Source: Hedera helix (lineage: Eukaryota > Streptophyta > Magnoliopsida > Apiales > Araliaceae). Taken from it: a DNA stretch of 64,000 nt. Numbering within the stretch: the first letter of the stretch is position 1; each line of letters opens with the position of its first letter. Below, piece by piece: positions 1 through 10,544 of the stretch. The notes beneath the pieces are model-generated. The model had not been told where the DNA came from. It worked only from the letters and a program-made list of their open reading frames with translations, and ran no database searches. A program made the position numbers and the translations under genes. Where the stretch lies: positions 48,226,039-48,290,038 of the forward strand of contig OX359266.1 in NCBI GenBank assembly GCA_947179155.2, read 5' to 3'.

Positions 1-645
1 TTTTGTTGTTTACTTGTACCTCCATTAGACCAAAGAACAATAGGCTTTGAGGCTGTTTTTTTTCCTGCTACAACAAAGTATTAAAACAGAATTCTGTGTT
101 TCTTTTCAACAATTGTCATATATCCTGCAAACTGCTGAAAAGGGACTGTTGGTTGGCAGGGCAAATTCTATATTTTATGAGATTTATAGAGGGATTTCAC
201 CATTATGCCTATATGCAATATATAGATTAGAGATTGCATGGTTTAGACAGAGAGAGAGAGGTGTGGTGGTAGCTAACTAATTGCCAAATGAATGGACATT
301 AGCCTATTCTTATGCTGTTTGATTGTCCTTGTATAAACAAACCACCACCAACTACTTTGTGGCCTCGTCTCTGAGCATATCATGTGTCTTTGTCCAAGTC
401 ACGCATTTTGACTTTGAAATAATCCAAATATACCCAGCAAGCTGTCACAATTTGAAAAATCAGAGGGGCAAGCACACTTCATTTACTTTGTGCTTAATTC
501 TCCATTGTTGTGGATAATTTGTCGTCTTTAATTATCATTTACTTTGCGCTTAGTTCTCCATTGTTATTGTTAATTTTTTGTCTTTAGTTATCTTTATGTT
601 ATGCTGTAACCAATGCATCATGCTTACAAAAAGCGCTTATCTCAG
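1..645. other. Unassigned left edge, probably intron of a gene entering from outside
   Basis: No conserved coding sequence was recognised on either strand. If the short exon called at 646-694 is real, this stretch would be its upstream intron. It has a short GAGA run near 250 and is otherwise AT-rich. This is inference only. Confidence 0.3.
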
Positions 646-694
646 GTACCATCTGTTTCGAGATGATGATATACTGGGAACGCTGCATGACTAA
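646..694 (+). CDS. Possible terminal exon of an upstream gene (unrecognised)
   Basis: A good acceptor (TTATCTCAG) precedes 646. The next 15 codons in one frame read YHLFRDDDILGTLHD and then a TAA stop at 692-694. The composition is charged and looks like the C-terminus of a real protein, but I do not recognise the family. AATAAA-like motifs follow near 887-893, fitting a 3' UTR. The exon is short enough to be chance. Read-through of the upstream gene outside the window would be needed to confirm it. Confidence 0.25.
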
Positions 695-3600
695 TCTGAT
701 GCTCTTTATCCTCCTTGGATCTTTGCTACCTACTTAGTCAAGGACCTCATTTAGGTTAAAGCTATGTATAATGAAGGTTGAAGTTAGAGAATGCTCTAGC
801 AGTAAGACGGTTTCTCTGTCTCTTAAAAATGCTCTGCAATTAGATGAGAACTATATTTATTTGATCTTTCGGAGATTATTTTCATAAAATAAAGCAAGGC
901 ACTTTATTCTAAAGTATTATTTCCTGAGCTCCTTTTTAACATGAAATTGGGGGACATGTCTCAATGTTATTTTATTTTTTGTTGTATGCAATTTGACAAG
1001 ATGCAGTCGTGTAACTTTCGGTTGATTTGCACTTCAAATATGCAATAATGCCTTGTGAGTAATTGAGTTGCTACAAGAATTACTCTTTTGAATGGTAAAA
1101 GTAAAAAATTTTGGGTTACTGAGAGTCGAACTTCTAATACTAGTTTGACTCGTATTGTGTGTTATGCTCCTTGACGCTGCTGATGATGATGCATGGACAT
1201 TTTGTTGTTCTCGCATTGTTGGAGTAATTTGGTGCAAAATATAGTAGTTGAGAGGTCTGGCCAGGCTGGGACCTGGGGGCTCAGAGGGAAATCGGTTCAG
1301 GAGTGCCCTAACCCCTTCTCAGTGGGCTGTGATTCAAAATTATGGTGCAAAGTCTGAATAAAGTGCCAACTATCTGAAACGAAAAAAGAAGACTAGAGAT
1401 AAAAGGGAGGGAAGAAGAGCCATATGGATAGGCAGTAAAAAGTAATTGAATATTATTTCACACTACCTACGGCAGGCATAAATGTACAGACTTCTACAGG
1501 TATAAGAAAATAATCAACCTGTTAAGCAAGACTCGAATGCCTAACTTGAGAATCAAAATTATGAAGAAAATTGTATCATCATGCCTTCCTTTTATTTATT
1601 ATTTTTTTTAAAAAATACAAGCATAATGAATTTCATAATTAACAGTTACTTTCTCACTCACAAGTATTATGAACTCGATGAGGAAATAACAACCAAGTAC
1701 TAACCTAGCAGGCTAGCAGCATAAAGGAAAATTAACAGTCCTCGCGTGAAGATAAAAAAGAAAGACTCATAAGTTATCGGTAAGAATCAAATACTAAATT
1801 ATAAAAATAATTAAATTATTTTCTTAGACTTTTGAAAGAGGAACAATCATCCATTAATTGATGAGTCGTGTTATATATTGCAATTTTTTTAATATAAAAT
1901 CGTATGTCAATACGTGAGATTGTAAAATTGAGCCGAGTACATCATTAAAATTATCCAAAAAAGTCAGCAAAGGTTATATTTTTCAATTTTCTCAGCAGAA
2001 TTTGACCGAATTGCCTAACTAATTTAAGCACAGAATCCATTAATCAAATTGGGTTGGTCATGGATCCAACTATAGCCCAATTCACAACTACTAAATATGA
2101 CCCACTGATATCCTCCCAGATCCGACAATGGTCGTAGCAAGTTCCAGCGATTCAAAACCCCAACTCCTCCCTCAGGTAATTATCGCTCTTGTTCATATGA
2201 ATATAACTATACCACAGTTATATATCCATTTATATTTATCAATACATCCTAAATTCCGTGTTGTGTACAAATATATACATGATTTCAACAACAAGAAAAA
2301 CAAAAAAATCTTAAAATTGTGTGAAAATGAATAAGCGTAGAATCCTATTCGTATTCTATGCAATTCCTACTTTAGTTTCTTAATTTGGGTAAATCATTTC
2401 ACTGCGTTTCGTGATTCATTCTAATTGTTAGAGGTCTTCTATAAATGTAGCTTAATGATGTTCTGTACAGTGAAATGGCAACATGAAGATTCAGGTTGTA
2501 CCAAATGGTACTACCTTATAAAATCAAGTGCCAATAAGAGCATTCAAATAACTGGTTGATTTAGATAAAGAAACTAGTTTATACATTTTAGAATCACGAT
2601 TCTGGGAGGCTTGTACAATTACTATTCTATATCATTGTTGTTCATTTTAAAGTTTATCTCTGAAACATTACCTAATTAATATTCATAATAGGGTTTAAAA
2701 GTGCAAAACTTCTCCAGAGTTCATAGAGCATATAAACAACTCTGTCAATTGGTTTCAGTTAAGTTGGCCGGCATGCTGAAGTTTTACCTAGCAAAAATGA
2801 TGGGTACTGTTGCTTTTACAGAGCATGTGTTTCGGTTTTCAAATTTGTCCAAACTCCAAAGTCTCTTTAGGTATCTTAGAGATGCAGATTGACTGTATCA
2901 AAAATGTTGACTGTTGGCCATTGAATCTAGATATTTGATTTATGTTCAAGGATCTTTTATTTTTGCTATCCCATCTAAGAGTTATTCGACATTTATCGAT
3001 CTTTTAATTTTGTTATCCCATCTAAGAGTTATTCGACAAGTATCGATCTTTTAATTTTGCTATCCCGTCCAAGAGTTATTCGGCATTTATCAGCCAGTTT
3101 TTTTAATAACTAAAGACGAACAAACAATATATATCTTTGGTTGTGGTAACAGTTCTACTTCGTTAGAAGTTTATCACGTTGAACGTGACCTTTTTGGCAC
3201 CATCTTCTTCAACATATTACATGAAAAACGTTAAAAAGAACCCTAACATCCTTCTGTGCTTAACTTTATTTTTTTCTTTATTGATCATAATATACATGCA
3301 TCAGCATGTTGTGGTTTGATTACGAAACCTGTTTTGCTGTTTCATGTTTTTCTTAAAACCCGTAATGCTCTTATAGCTTGTTAGAAATTATCAAGGGAAC
3401 TTGCCAGTTCTTCTTATGATAAAATTGTTATACTGCATAGATTGAGAAATAAGGTTAGACTGATTGGATTTGGTACTAATCTTTAGACCCTGATGAGTTA
3501 TGTCGAGGAGATTGGGCTTGGATACGTAAAATGGTGTGTGAATGTGAGTATGTGGGCGTTTGTGTTTTCACCATGTTCAAGATCCTAGGTGTCGGATTGT

Positions 3601-4531
3601 TTGGGTCCATGAGTGTTGGTCTACATTGACACTGCCATAATCTCAAAGTGACTAAGAAGTTCTTTGAGCAAATGAGGTGTGAGAGAAGATTCATATTTAG
3701 ATTCAGATTTTACCTATCTGACAACTTGATCTTCTGTGATGGCAGCATAGTTCCCCTCTGCAACAGTTGAGAGGGTGTGTTGTGTCCTCCTATATATATG
3801 CCAACCTGTGTTGAAACTGATTTTCTAGGAGATTATCAATTGGTATACGTACGAAAGCAAAGGAGAGAATTGGGAGAGTGAAATGGCTTGAACGTATTTG
3901 GGTATTTGGGACACGATTAAAAATTGACAGATGATATATTTCTATATTATAGGAAATAAATGAATCAGAAGATTAAGAAATTTTCTTTTACAGTTTAGGC
4001 TTTGTGAATAGTTCCATTTCCTTTCTCATTTCATCATCTACAGAATCTGTACTGCGAGTTAACATTTAATATTAAAAAAAATTCAACAAGTGGGGTACAA
4101 AGAACTTTATGAGAGTTAACAACTTTTCCATCAATACAAAGAATTAAATTGCAGACAAATTGACGCTCTTTGATCGACATTTTGACCGTCAGTTTCTTTA
4201 CTTTTCTTGTAACCTTCCAATGCAAGCAAACTTGAAAGGGTGAAATAACATGCTTTTCTAGTTACAATGTGATGGCTGTTTGTAGAATCTCTCGTGATTG
4301 TCAATGAATCATTGTTGCTGTCCCTTGTTCCCTTTTCTAGTATCAGATTTTTGTTTGTCTTTAGACTCTTTGCAAGACTTGGTCCATGCATTATATCATA
4401 TCAGAATCATATTCAACGAATGTAATATCCATTTTATGTCCAAATTTTTGTATAATCTCGTAAAAAATTGATCAACTGCATATAGTTAGTATGCACTGAG
4501 CTCACCCCTTCATATAGCTAACATTTTTCAG
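695..4531. other. Intergenic or 5' leader region with one minisatellite
   Basis: AT-rich, with no conserved coding region seen. A GC-richer patch lies at about 1255-1330. A short possible exon with an ATG at 2128 ends in a good donor (CAG/GTAATT at 2175/2176); if real it may be a leader exon of the MOZART1 gene. A 47-bp tandem repeat lies at 2967-3095. Just before 4532 there is a polypyrimidine tract and a TTTTTCAG acceptor. Confidence 0.5.
2967..3095. repeat. Minisatellite, 47-bp unit, about 2.7 copies
   Basis: Units start at 2967, 3014 and 3061. Each begins TATCCC(A/G)TC(T/C)AAGAG, followed by a TTATTCG(A/G)C segment and a TATCGATC-like segment. The third unit is partial and more diverged. 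No function is apparent. Confidence 0.8.
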
Positions 4532-4603
4532 ATTTTGTTTTTGTATGTTAGTCGATCGAAATACTCTCGCCAGAAAGAAAAACGTGTGTTTCAAGGACTT
4601 GGT

Positions 4604-4822
4604 ATGGATCCAGAGGCTGCACGTACTGCTAGGGAGTCTCTTGAGCTGGCATTTAGCATGTCCAACATTCTTGACACAGGCCTGGATCGCCACACGCTCT
4701 CTGTCCTAATTGCCCTCTGTGATCTGGGCCTGAACCCCGAGGCACTGGCTGCTGTTATAAAGGAGCTCCGACGAGAGACTCCTCCTTCCCCCACCATGGG
4801 AACAACTCCATCAGTTACCTAG
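4604..4822 (+). CDS. MZT1: Mitotic-spindle organizing protein 1 (MOZART1 / GIP1), gamma-tubulin complex subunit
   Basis: A 72-residue protein beginning MDPEAARTARESLELAF, the usual start and length of plant MOZART1/GIP proteins. The conserved core (SNILDTGLDRHTLSVLIALC, then GLNPEALAAVIKELRRE) is complete. Members of this family bind gamma-tubulin complex protein GCP3 and recruit gamma-tubulin ring complexes to nucleation sites; plant GIPs also act at the nuclear envelope and centromere. The coding region is a single exon. A TTTTTCAG acceptor at 4524-4531 suggests a leader intron. From that acceptor the MOZART1 frame stays open (24 codons from 4532), so an N-terminally extended product is formally possible, but family conservation starts at the ATG at 4604. 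An AATAAATAAA stretch follows at about 4887. Confidence 0.93.
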   Translation: MDPEAARTARESLELAFSMSNILDTGLDRHTLSVLIALCDLGLNPEALAAVIKELRRETPPSPTMGTTPSVT

Positions 4823-5280
4823 GCTGGTTTACATAAAATCTTCAGCTCTGAGATTGTTTTGAGCAGCCTATGTTACATTCAGGAAAAAATAAATAAATAC
4901 TTGTAGGTATCTCCCGAATGTGAAAATTTCATTCAAACAACTGCTTGAATTGTGCTACAATGCTTGCGTCTTTTGTAATTAGTTATAACACCCTTTATTA
5001 TGTGTGTCACTGTGTACTAGAAGTCTAGACCAGACCTGATTCTCTTGTGGTATTATTGTCAGGCATACGAGGCCAAAAATGTCTGCATGATTTATCAAGC
5101 GAGTTAATTCGGAGCAGTTAAATTATCTGTCATTCACTTTTAATGCTTTTCTTCGCAATGGACGTGTTGTTCCTAATTAATAAGAGTTGAGTTGGTGAAG
5201 GAAGTACCGGCCAAAAGTTTGGTCAAGTTTTTCAGCCGCTACGACTCTACTCAAGGTCATATATATATATATATATATAA

Positions 5281-5472
5281 GGAGCCGATCCATAGCAAAC
5301 ACTTGCTATGGGAAAAAACTGGGCAAATACCTTATTCACCGTCCAAAATTAAAGCAACGGATCAGATTTATTCTGGGAACACGCTCGTCCGCTAGTGTAA
5401 CTAGCGGACGGTTAAGTAATATTTTGATGACAGCGTTGCTCCTGTGCGAGTTTACGTCGTCGTATTACCCAA
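5281..5472 (+). repeat. Left terminal inverted repeat of the 3.6 kb transposon
   Basis: Matches the reverse complement of 8725-8916 with a few substitutions. It includes the first subterminal palindrome at 5386-5410 and ends at CGTATTACCCAA. Confidence 0.9.
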
Positions 5473-5734
5473 TTTAAAGACGAGCGTGATAAAAAAAAAC
5501 TCTTGTCCGCTAGTACAACTAGCGGACGCAGATCAATGCCAATACGCCGTCGTCTAGGACGAATTTAAAACGAACTCCTCCCGTCCGCTAGTACAAGTGG
5601 CGGATGAAGATTAATGCTTTACGCCTAATGCTTTACGCCGTCGTTTTGGAAAGAATCATTACGTCCGCTAGTTCTACTAGCGGACGCACATCAGTGAGGG
5701 CAGAGAATTACGTCCGCTAGTGCAACTAGCGGAC
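5386..5734. repeat. Subterminal palindrome array, left side (5 copies)
   Basis: Five copies of a 23-bp inverted repeat with arms GTCCGCTAGT and ACTAGCGGAC around a 3-nt loop. They lie at 5387-5409, 5505-5527, 5583-5605 (right arm degenerate), 5663-5685 and 5712-5734. Loops are GTA, ACA, ACA, TCT and GCA. The arms are almost invariant while the loops vary. These are probable transposase-binding sites or hairpin-forming elements. Confidence 0.9.
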
Positions 5735-6139
5735 CATGCGCAAAACGACACCGTGCGATAATGGTACTAACCAGATTACTGACACGTGTTTGGGGCGGAA
5801 AAACACGGAAGAAACAAAAAAAGCAATTAGAGATCCTGATGTACATGAGTTTCTCTTAAAAACAAACTCCAAAATTTAGTAATAATGTCCAAATATATTT
5901 CAGGTTCAATAATGAATCAAATTTGGTTTTAATGGTAGGGTTCTAAATCCTTTTTGGATGCTGAATATAATTATGGTTGTAAACGAGATATATATATATA
6001 TGAAGCTCTCTATTTTTTATTAGAATTTTAGTACAAATTATTTTCAACATCAAAGGAGTCTCCATAATTCTCAAGAGGTCTACTGCAAATTCAGAATCAC
6101 AGGTCAAATCTCAAATTTTGTGCGGTAAGTTTGCAAGTT

Positions 6140-6712
6140 ATGGCTGACGATATGTTTAATTCTACTTCTTCAGATTCTTCTCCTGATGTTACTATTGTTG
6201 AGAATTTTGGTCTTGGTAATATGCATGTTTCTAATTAATGATTTAGAAACGCCATATGAGGGTCAAATTTTTTCTACTATCCAAGAGGGAGAAGAATTTT
6301 ATAGAGCATATACACGTAGAAGTGGATTTGAAATAAAAATTGCGTCGAGTCGAAAATACGCTCGTTCGAACAATTTGTCCAACAGACTTTTTACATGTAA
6401 GAAATCAAGAAGCCCAATTGAAAAAAAAAACCACGACGCTGATGAAGTGAAGGATACGAAGGTGAAACGCAAAAGAGATTCTATAGGTCGCACAATGTGT
6501 AAAGCTAGAATGTTTGTCGTTCATCTTAAGAGCGAAGAAAAGTGGAAAGTGTCAACAGTTGAGTTGAGTCATAACCATGATCTAATCACTCCAAGCAAGG
6601 TGAACCTCATTGAAACACAAAGAAATATAACTCCTGTTGCTCGTACTTTAATTGAAACTTTAAATGACACAGGAGTTGGCCCAAGTAAGATGATGGGAGT
6701 ATTCAGTCAAAT
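6140..6712 (+). pseudogene. FAR1/FHY3-like N-terminal domain, truncated and frameshifted (transposon-borne)
   Basis: An ATG at 6140 opens a frame MADDMFNSTSSDSSPD and onward that stops at about 6236. The protein resumes one frame over at NDLETPYEGQIFSTIQEG, so there is a frameshift near 6233-6238. The domain then runs to about 6712 with the FAR1 (WRKY-GCM1-type) zinc-finger pattern: Cys in RLFTCKKS, Cys in TMCKARMF and the HNHDL histidine pair. It ends at SKMMGVFSQI, where intact FAR1 or MULE proteins continue into the transposase core and SWIM finger. Here it runs instead into DNA of the opposing mobile-domain gene. In family members this domain binds DNA. This copy cannot encode a full protein. 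Confidence 0.8.
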
Positions 6713-7790
6713 ATGGGCGCCACACCCCATCTGTTTCCAACATGTTATCAAACTCTCCTCGGTAAAATAGAAGATGGTGATGGGGATTTTTTCGACGATG
6801 ATAATCTTTTGAATTAGGATCATAATAGGAGTAGGCCCAGGCTGATGCCCTAGGTATCAACTTCTGCGACTTAGGCCGCCTAGGTGTAGGACGACCAATG
6901 TTTAACCTTTCATGTGCCCACATCAAAACAAGAGTTGCACATCCTGCGAATTTTGTCGCTGTTTTGTTAGTAGCATCATGCAACCCCCTATACAAATGTC
7001 CCAAAACAGCTGCCCCCCAAGCATATGTCACTATCTCATCCAATTTGTCCAATAGCAACAAATATCTAGGATGCACAATATTTTTACTCTTCGTTGGAAA
7101 CAAAACAGCACCACATAAGTACAACACATATGCCTTTGTGTGTTTAACCACATCATCTGGAGTTGAATCCGCGTGTAACCGGCCATATCTACGTCTTAAC
7201 CAAGTCAAACTAATACCACCCCTTTTATAACATGTTTCACAATCATTTACAGCAGCTTGTCGCCCAAAAACCCTTATAAAATAATTTTTGGGATTTTCAA
7301 GTTCTCCGCAGGTCAAAGGTTTTCCTAATATGGGTAACCCTAATAAAAATCCAACATCCTCTAGAGTAATACTCATCTCTCCACAATTTAAGTGAAAAGA
7401 ATTTGTTTAACTTCTCCAACGCTCAACTAGAGCAGATAAAAGAGTTGCATCTATTTTTGACACTACATCATGATGACAGAATATACCAAAACCTATTTGT
7501 TCCAGCAAAAATTGTTGTTGTTCAGTCAAGTTCCATTCACTTAATTTAGCCGACATTTGACAAATTTCTAACACACCTCTATCCTACAAGCCCAATAACA
7601 TAAAATGTAATAACATGAATGTTTATAGCAAATTTTTAAGAAAGATAAAGTTGCTATAAATTAATCAACTTACAAAGATAAAGTTGCTATAAATTAATCA
7701 ACTTACAATATTTTTTCATAAGTCAGATGAAACGTGATTCTCTTGGTCCCACAGCACATCAAGATTATACGGTCCGGGATTAATATCCAT
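6690..7790 (-). pseudogene. Plant mobile domain (PMD, MAIN-like) gene with two nonsense codons, transposon-borne
   Basis: Exon 1 is 7790-7707 (ATG at 7790; begins MDINPGPYNLDVLWDQENHV). A GTAAGT donor at 7706 and an acceptor before 7583 join in phase 0 to exon 2. Exon 2 runs through the PMD core: LVERWRS, FHLNCGEMSITLEDVGFLLG, LSWLRRRYG-type segment, YLLLLDKLDEI and WRPYLTEY near 6715. Two in-frame stops break it: TGA at 7716-7718 (probably from TGG) and TAA at 7407-7409. The 3' end runs into the FAR1 fragment. PMD proteins such as MAIN occur in plant genomes and in transposons; MAIN is needed for meristem maintenance and silencing. The rest is well preserved (238 open codons), so inactivation looks recent. 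Confidence 0.82.
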
Positions 7791-8590
7791 AGCTTACCTA
7801 AAGATGCATCATAATATAATGCATTAAACAAAGTGGATGCAAGGGTAATATACACAAATATGTAATAAAATTTTGGCATTTTAATTATTCATCTCAGTTG
7901 AAAAATCAATCTCAGCAAAATGGACAAGTACCAACTATCAGGTGATATGTGCACTACAGAATTTTGGTCAATATATAGTATCCATGTTATGCAATTGACT
8001 CAAACTAGTAGTTTGTTAGCTTCTCATGTTGTAAGTTTCCATTACATGCCATGCAACAACTAATGACATACCAAAATAATTTAATGCAACTCCCGAATTC
8101 CAACTATGTAACAGAACAAATAATATTCCTAACAACAATTCATCGCACTTGTAATGCATTCCCCCTGCAATTCTTTACCGAGTAATTTCATATACACAAA
8201 ATACCACAAAAACAAAACTCACTATATCAAGCCACATTACCGAGTTTGTGAACATCTAGCATACACTAACCGTTGGTATTTTCGGGTAATGACAGAGAAA
8301 ATCGCCGGAGTAGAGTAAGTGGCTCAAGTGATGTCCCTTATTTTCGCTGGAGCATGAATAGGAAATCGCCGGTATATTGTTATGGAGCACCGGAAATCAA
8401 TGCTGGAAATCGCCGGTATATTGCTATGGAGCACCGAAAATCAATGCTGGAAATCGCCGGCTGTTCAGTTGCTCTTGATCTGGGGATAACGTGATAAAGC
8501 TTGCTATGATTTTCAGTTGCTTGAAATCGCCGGCTGTGATGTTTTCTGGAATGTTAGGGTTTTTTATCCCCCAATTCGCTCGTCCGCTGC
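7791..8590. other. Transposon interior without recognisable gene
   Basis: AT-rich sequence without conserved coding signal on either strand, apart from a short tandem repeat at 8361-8461 and several scattered AATCGCCGG copies. Confidence 0.5.
8361..8461. repeat. 44-bp tandem repeat, 2.3 copies, inside the transposon
   Basis: Units start at 8361, 8405 and 8449 with GGAAATCGCCGG. The first two copies differ at only a couple of positions. The third breaks off after GGAAATCGCCGGC. Further AAATCGCCGG copies sit at about 8522. The GC-rich AATCGCCGG word may be a protein-binding site in the element. Confidence 0.8.
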
Positions 8591-8623
8591 CTTAGTCGTC
8601 CGTAATTCAATCGTTTTGGTGTG

Positions 8624-8810
8624 TTCCGCTAGTGCAACTAACGGACGAGATTTGGGGCACTTTCTGATGTGCGTCCGCTAGTGCAACTAGCGGACTAGCG
8701 GACGGGATGCTGCCAATGCAATTTTTGGGTAATACGACGACGTAAACTCGCACAGGGGCAACGCTGTCGTCAAAATATTACTTAACCGTCCGCTAGTTAC
8801 ACTAGCGGAC
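8624..8810. repeat. Subterminal palindrome array, right side (3 copies)
   Basis: Copies at 8624-8646 (arms slightly changed), 8673-8695 and 8788-8810 of the same 10+3+10 palindrome as at the left end, with loops GCA, GCA and TAC. The middle copy is followed by an extra half arm (TAGCGGACG at 8696-8704). Confidence 0.9.
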
Positions 8811-8916
8811 GAGCGTGTTCCTAGAATAAATCTGATTCGTTGCTTTAATTTTGGACGGTGAATAAGGTATTTGCCCAGTTTTCCCCCATAGCAAGTGCTT
8901 GCTATGGATCGGCTCC
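8725..8916 (-). repeat. Right terminal inverted repeat of the 3.6 kb transposon
   Basis: Reverse-complement match of 5281-5472. It ends in GATCGGCTCC, then a TA-rich run. Confidence 0.9.
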
Positions 8917-8919
8917 CAC

Positions 8920-8920
<1 letters not shown>

Positions 8921-8973
<53 letters not shown>
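8921..8973. repeat. TA microsatellite at the transposon's right edge
   Basis: A run of about 24 TA units with two CA interruptions at the start. The shorter TA run at 5259-5279 lies at the left edge, so the element probably inserted into a TA repeat. Confidence 0.9.
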
Positions 8974-8976
<3 letters not shown>

Positions 8977-9257
8977 TCAAATGACAGGACAGATGATTCA
9001 ATGAGTTAAGCATGATTAAACTTGCAAATTATACAAAACATAATCTATACAAATTGTTTTCAGCTATTGACTTTAACTCTTGGTGTTAAAATATGCTCAG
9101 AAATTCCTTAAATAAATGAATTGTACGTAGTAATGTATTAGCAAAAATGCATTAATATATTAGCCTGCCGGAATGGTGGATTAGTTAAGTCACATAAATT
9201 TAATACTACTTGTATTTAATACCTTTTAAATTGTTTGCTATACATAGTTTGTAATTT

Positions 9258-9304
<47 letters not shown>

Positions 9305-9636
9305 GATATATATAATATTGTACTTAATTGTCGTCGTCTTTAGATCATGCCTCATTTAAAAATGTGAGTTTCTATTTGAGGTCTGGAGGGCAAGAAATTT
9401 AGACATAATATCAACAATGTAGTTTCAATAAATGAAATGTAACTTGCCTAAACGACCACACTAAAAACTGATACCAAAATTAAAACCGTTTGGACCCAGT
9501 TATGAATAAATAAATAAATTTTTATTAACAAAGTCTTTTCTAAGGCCAGTGTATAAATTTATACTTTTATAAAAAAATATATGCGGTTTTCACATTGCAT
9601 TATTGAAAATAGTAAATAAGGTAATTTATGGACAAC
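8974..9636. other. Intergenic, AT-rich
   Basis: No gene recognised. Contains a second TA microsatellite at about 9261-9300. Confidence 0.6.
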
Positions 9637-9641
9637 ATCTC

Positions 9642-9953
9642 TGTAATACCCGTAAAAATAACTAACTAAATAAATAAAATTATATATTTTTACAGCATAT
9701 TGTTTGGGCTTTTCTTTTATTTGGGTCTAACTATTTATTAGTTTACACGAGCTCATAGTAGTTAGTAGATAGTTTTAATTTTGTAAAGTTGGGCCTTATA
9801 ATTAATTAAGTCCAATTTATATTTTGTATAATTAAATTCTATTAAAATTAGAAGACTTAATAACAAGTACTTCCTCTGTCCCAGAATAAAAGTCATATAT
9901 TGACTTTTATAGTCAAATTGATCATTTTTCAGATCAATATATTTTATTATTCT

Positions 9954-9992
<39 letters not shown>

Positions 9993-10544
9993 AAAAAGCC
10001 TATAAATTACATACAATTTAGTATTAATCTTAATATTTGTTTTTTTAAAAATCTAAATATATATGTTTAATTGTTAATTTTTAAAATGGTCAATTTGACC
10101 ATAAAAGTCAATTGAGAACTTTTATCTTGGGACGGATGGAGTAATAAATAAATAAACTTAACTCACTCGAGCATTAAATCGATGCGAAGGAAAGAACGGA
10201 ATTGGGGGCGGCGGTGAAAGAACAGAAAACGAAAAGGGGGGGGGATTCTTTGAATTAAGATTGGATTGAGGAGTTCTAGTGTAACGGGGTGATATTTTAG
10301 ATTCAGTGAATTATTCGGTATTTTATTCAGATAAGCAGAGGTGATCAAGATTTCGTGTGAAGAGAGCTATATTTGAACTATCTAGGTTGATTTGATTTTG
10401 ATTAATTTTTAAAATTTTGAAAAATTATATTTAATTCATTTGTGGATTTTAGATTATTATGTAATTAAAGTTATTAGTACTTTGTTTACTTATTGTTGTA
10501 TTTTGAAAGTGATCTCTCCTTTTTTTAGAGAAGGGGGTGTTACA
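9642..10544. mobile_element. Solo LTR (about 903 bp) of an LTR retrotransposon, target duplication ATCTC
   Basis: Starts TGTAATACCC and ends GGGTGTTACA, the inverted TG..CA termini of plant LTRs. It is flanked by a perfect 5-bp direct repeat ATCTC (9637-9641 and 10545-10549). No internal domain, primer-binding site or second LTR is present, so this is what remains after LTR-LTR recombination. A Stowaway-like MITE (9868-10143) is nested inside, so it inserted into the LTR. Family (Copia or Gypsy) cannot be told. Confidence 0.85.
9868..10143. mobile_element. Stowaway-type MITE nested in the solo LTR
   Basis: Ends are inverted repeats of the TACT(T/C)C(C/A)TC(T/C)GTCCCA type followed by AAAAGT and, inside, ACTTTTAT(A/G)GTCAAATTGA. 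It is flanked by TA, the Mariner/Stowaway target. Internally there is a TG microsatellite at about 9967-9992. Confidence 0.8.

Larger units (their letters stand above)
5281..8916. mobile_element. DNA transposon, 3.6 kb, 192-bp terminal inverted repeats, Mutator-like (MULE) by gene content
   Basis: The left end 5281-5472 and right end 8725-8916 are near-identical inverted repeats, both starting GGAGCCGATCCATAGCA on their outer edge. Each outer end also has a small hairpin (CCATAGCAA against TTGCTATGG). Inside are subterminal palindromes, a FAR1-type zinc-finger fragment (+) and a plant-mobile-domain gene (-). Both ends abut TA microsatellites (5259-5279 and about 8921-8973), so no clear target duplication can be read. 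FAR1 domains derive from MULE transposases and mobile domains are often carried by MULEs, hence the class call. No DDE transposase core is visible, so the element is non-autonomous as it stands. Confidence 0.85.

Noticed and set aside
640..720. C/D snoRNA-like words (GATGATGA and CTGA)
   Set aside because: Spacing is too short, with no terminal stem or D'/C' pair. The terminal-exon reading explains the sequence at least as well.
6898..7230. 110-codon plus-strand frame
   Set aside because: Antisense shadow of the plant-mobile-domain gene.
5259..8935. Target site duplication for the 3.6 kb transposon
   Set aside because: Both flanks are TA repeats and the adjacent 9-11 bases are not identical, so no duplication can be claimed.
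9762..10016. 84-codon minus-strand frame with Thr-His repeats
   Set aside because: Created by the TG microsatellite inside the MITE and solo LTR.
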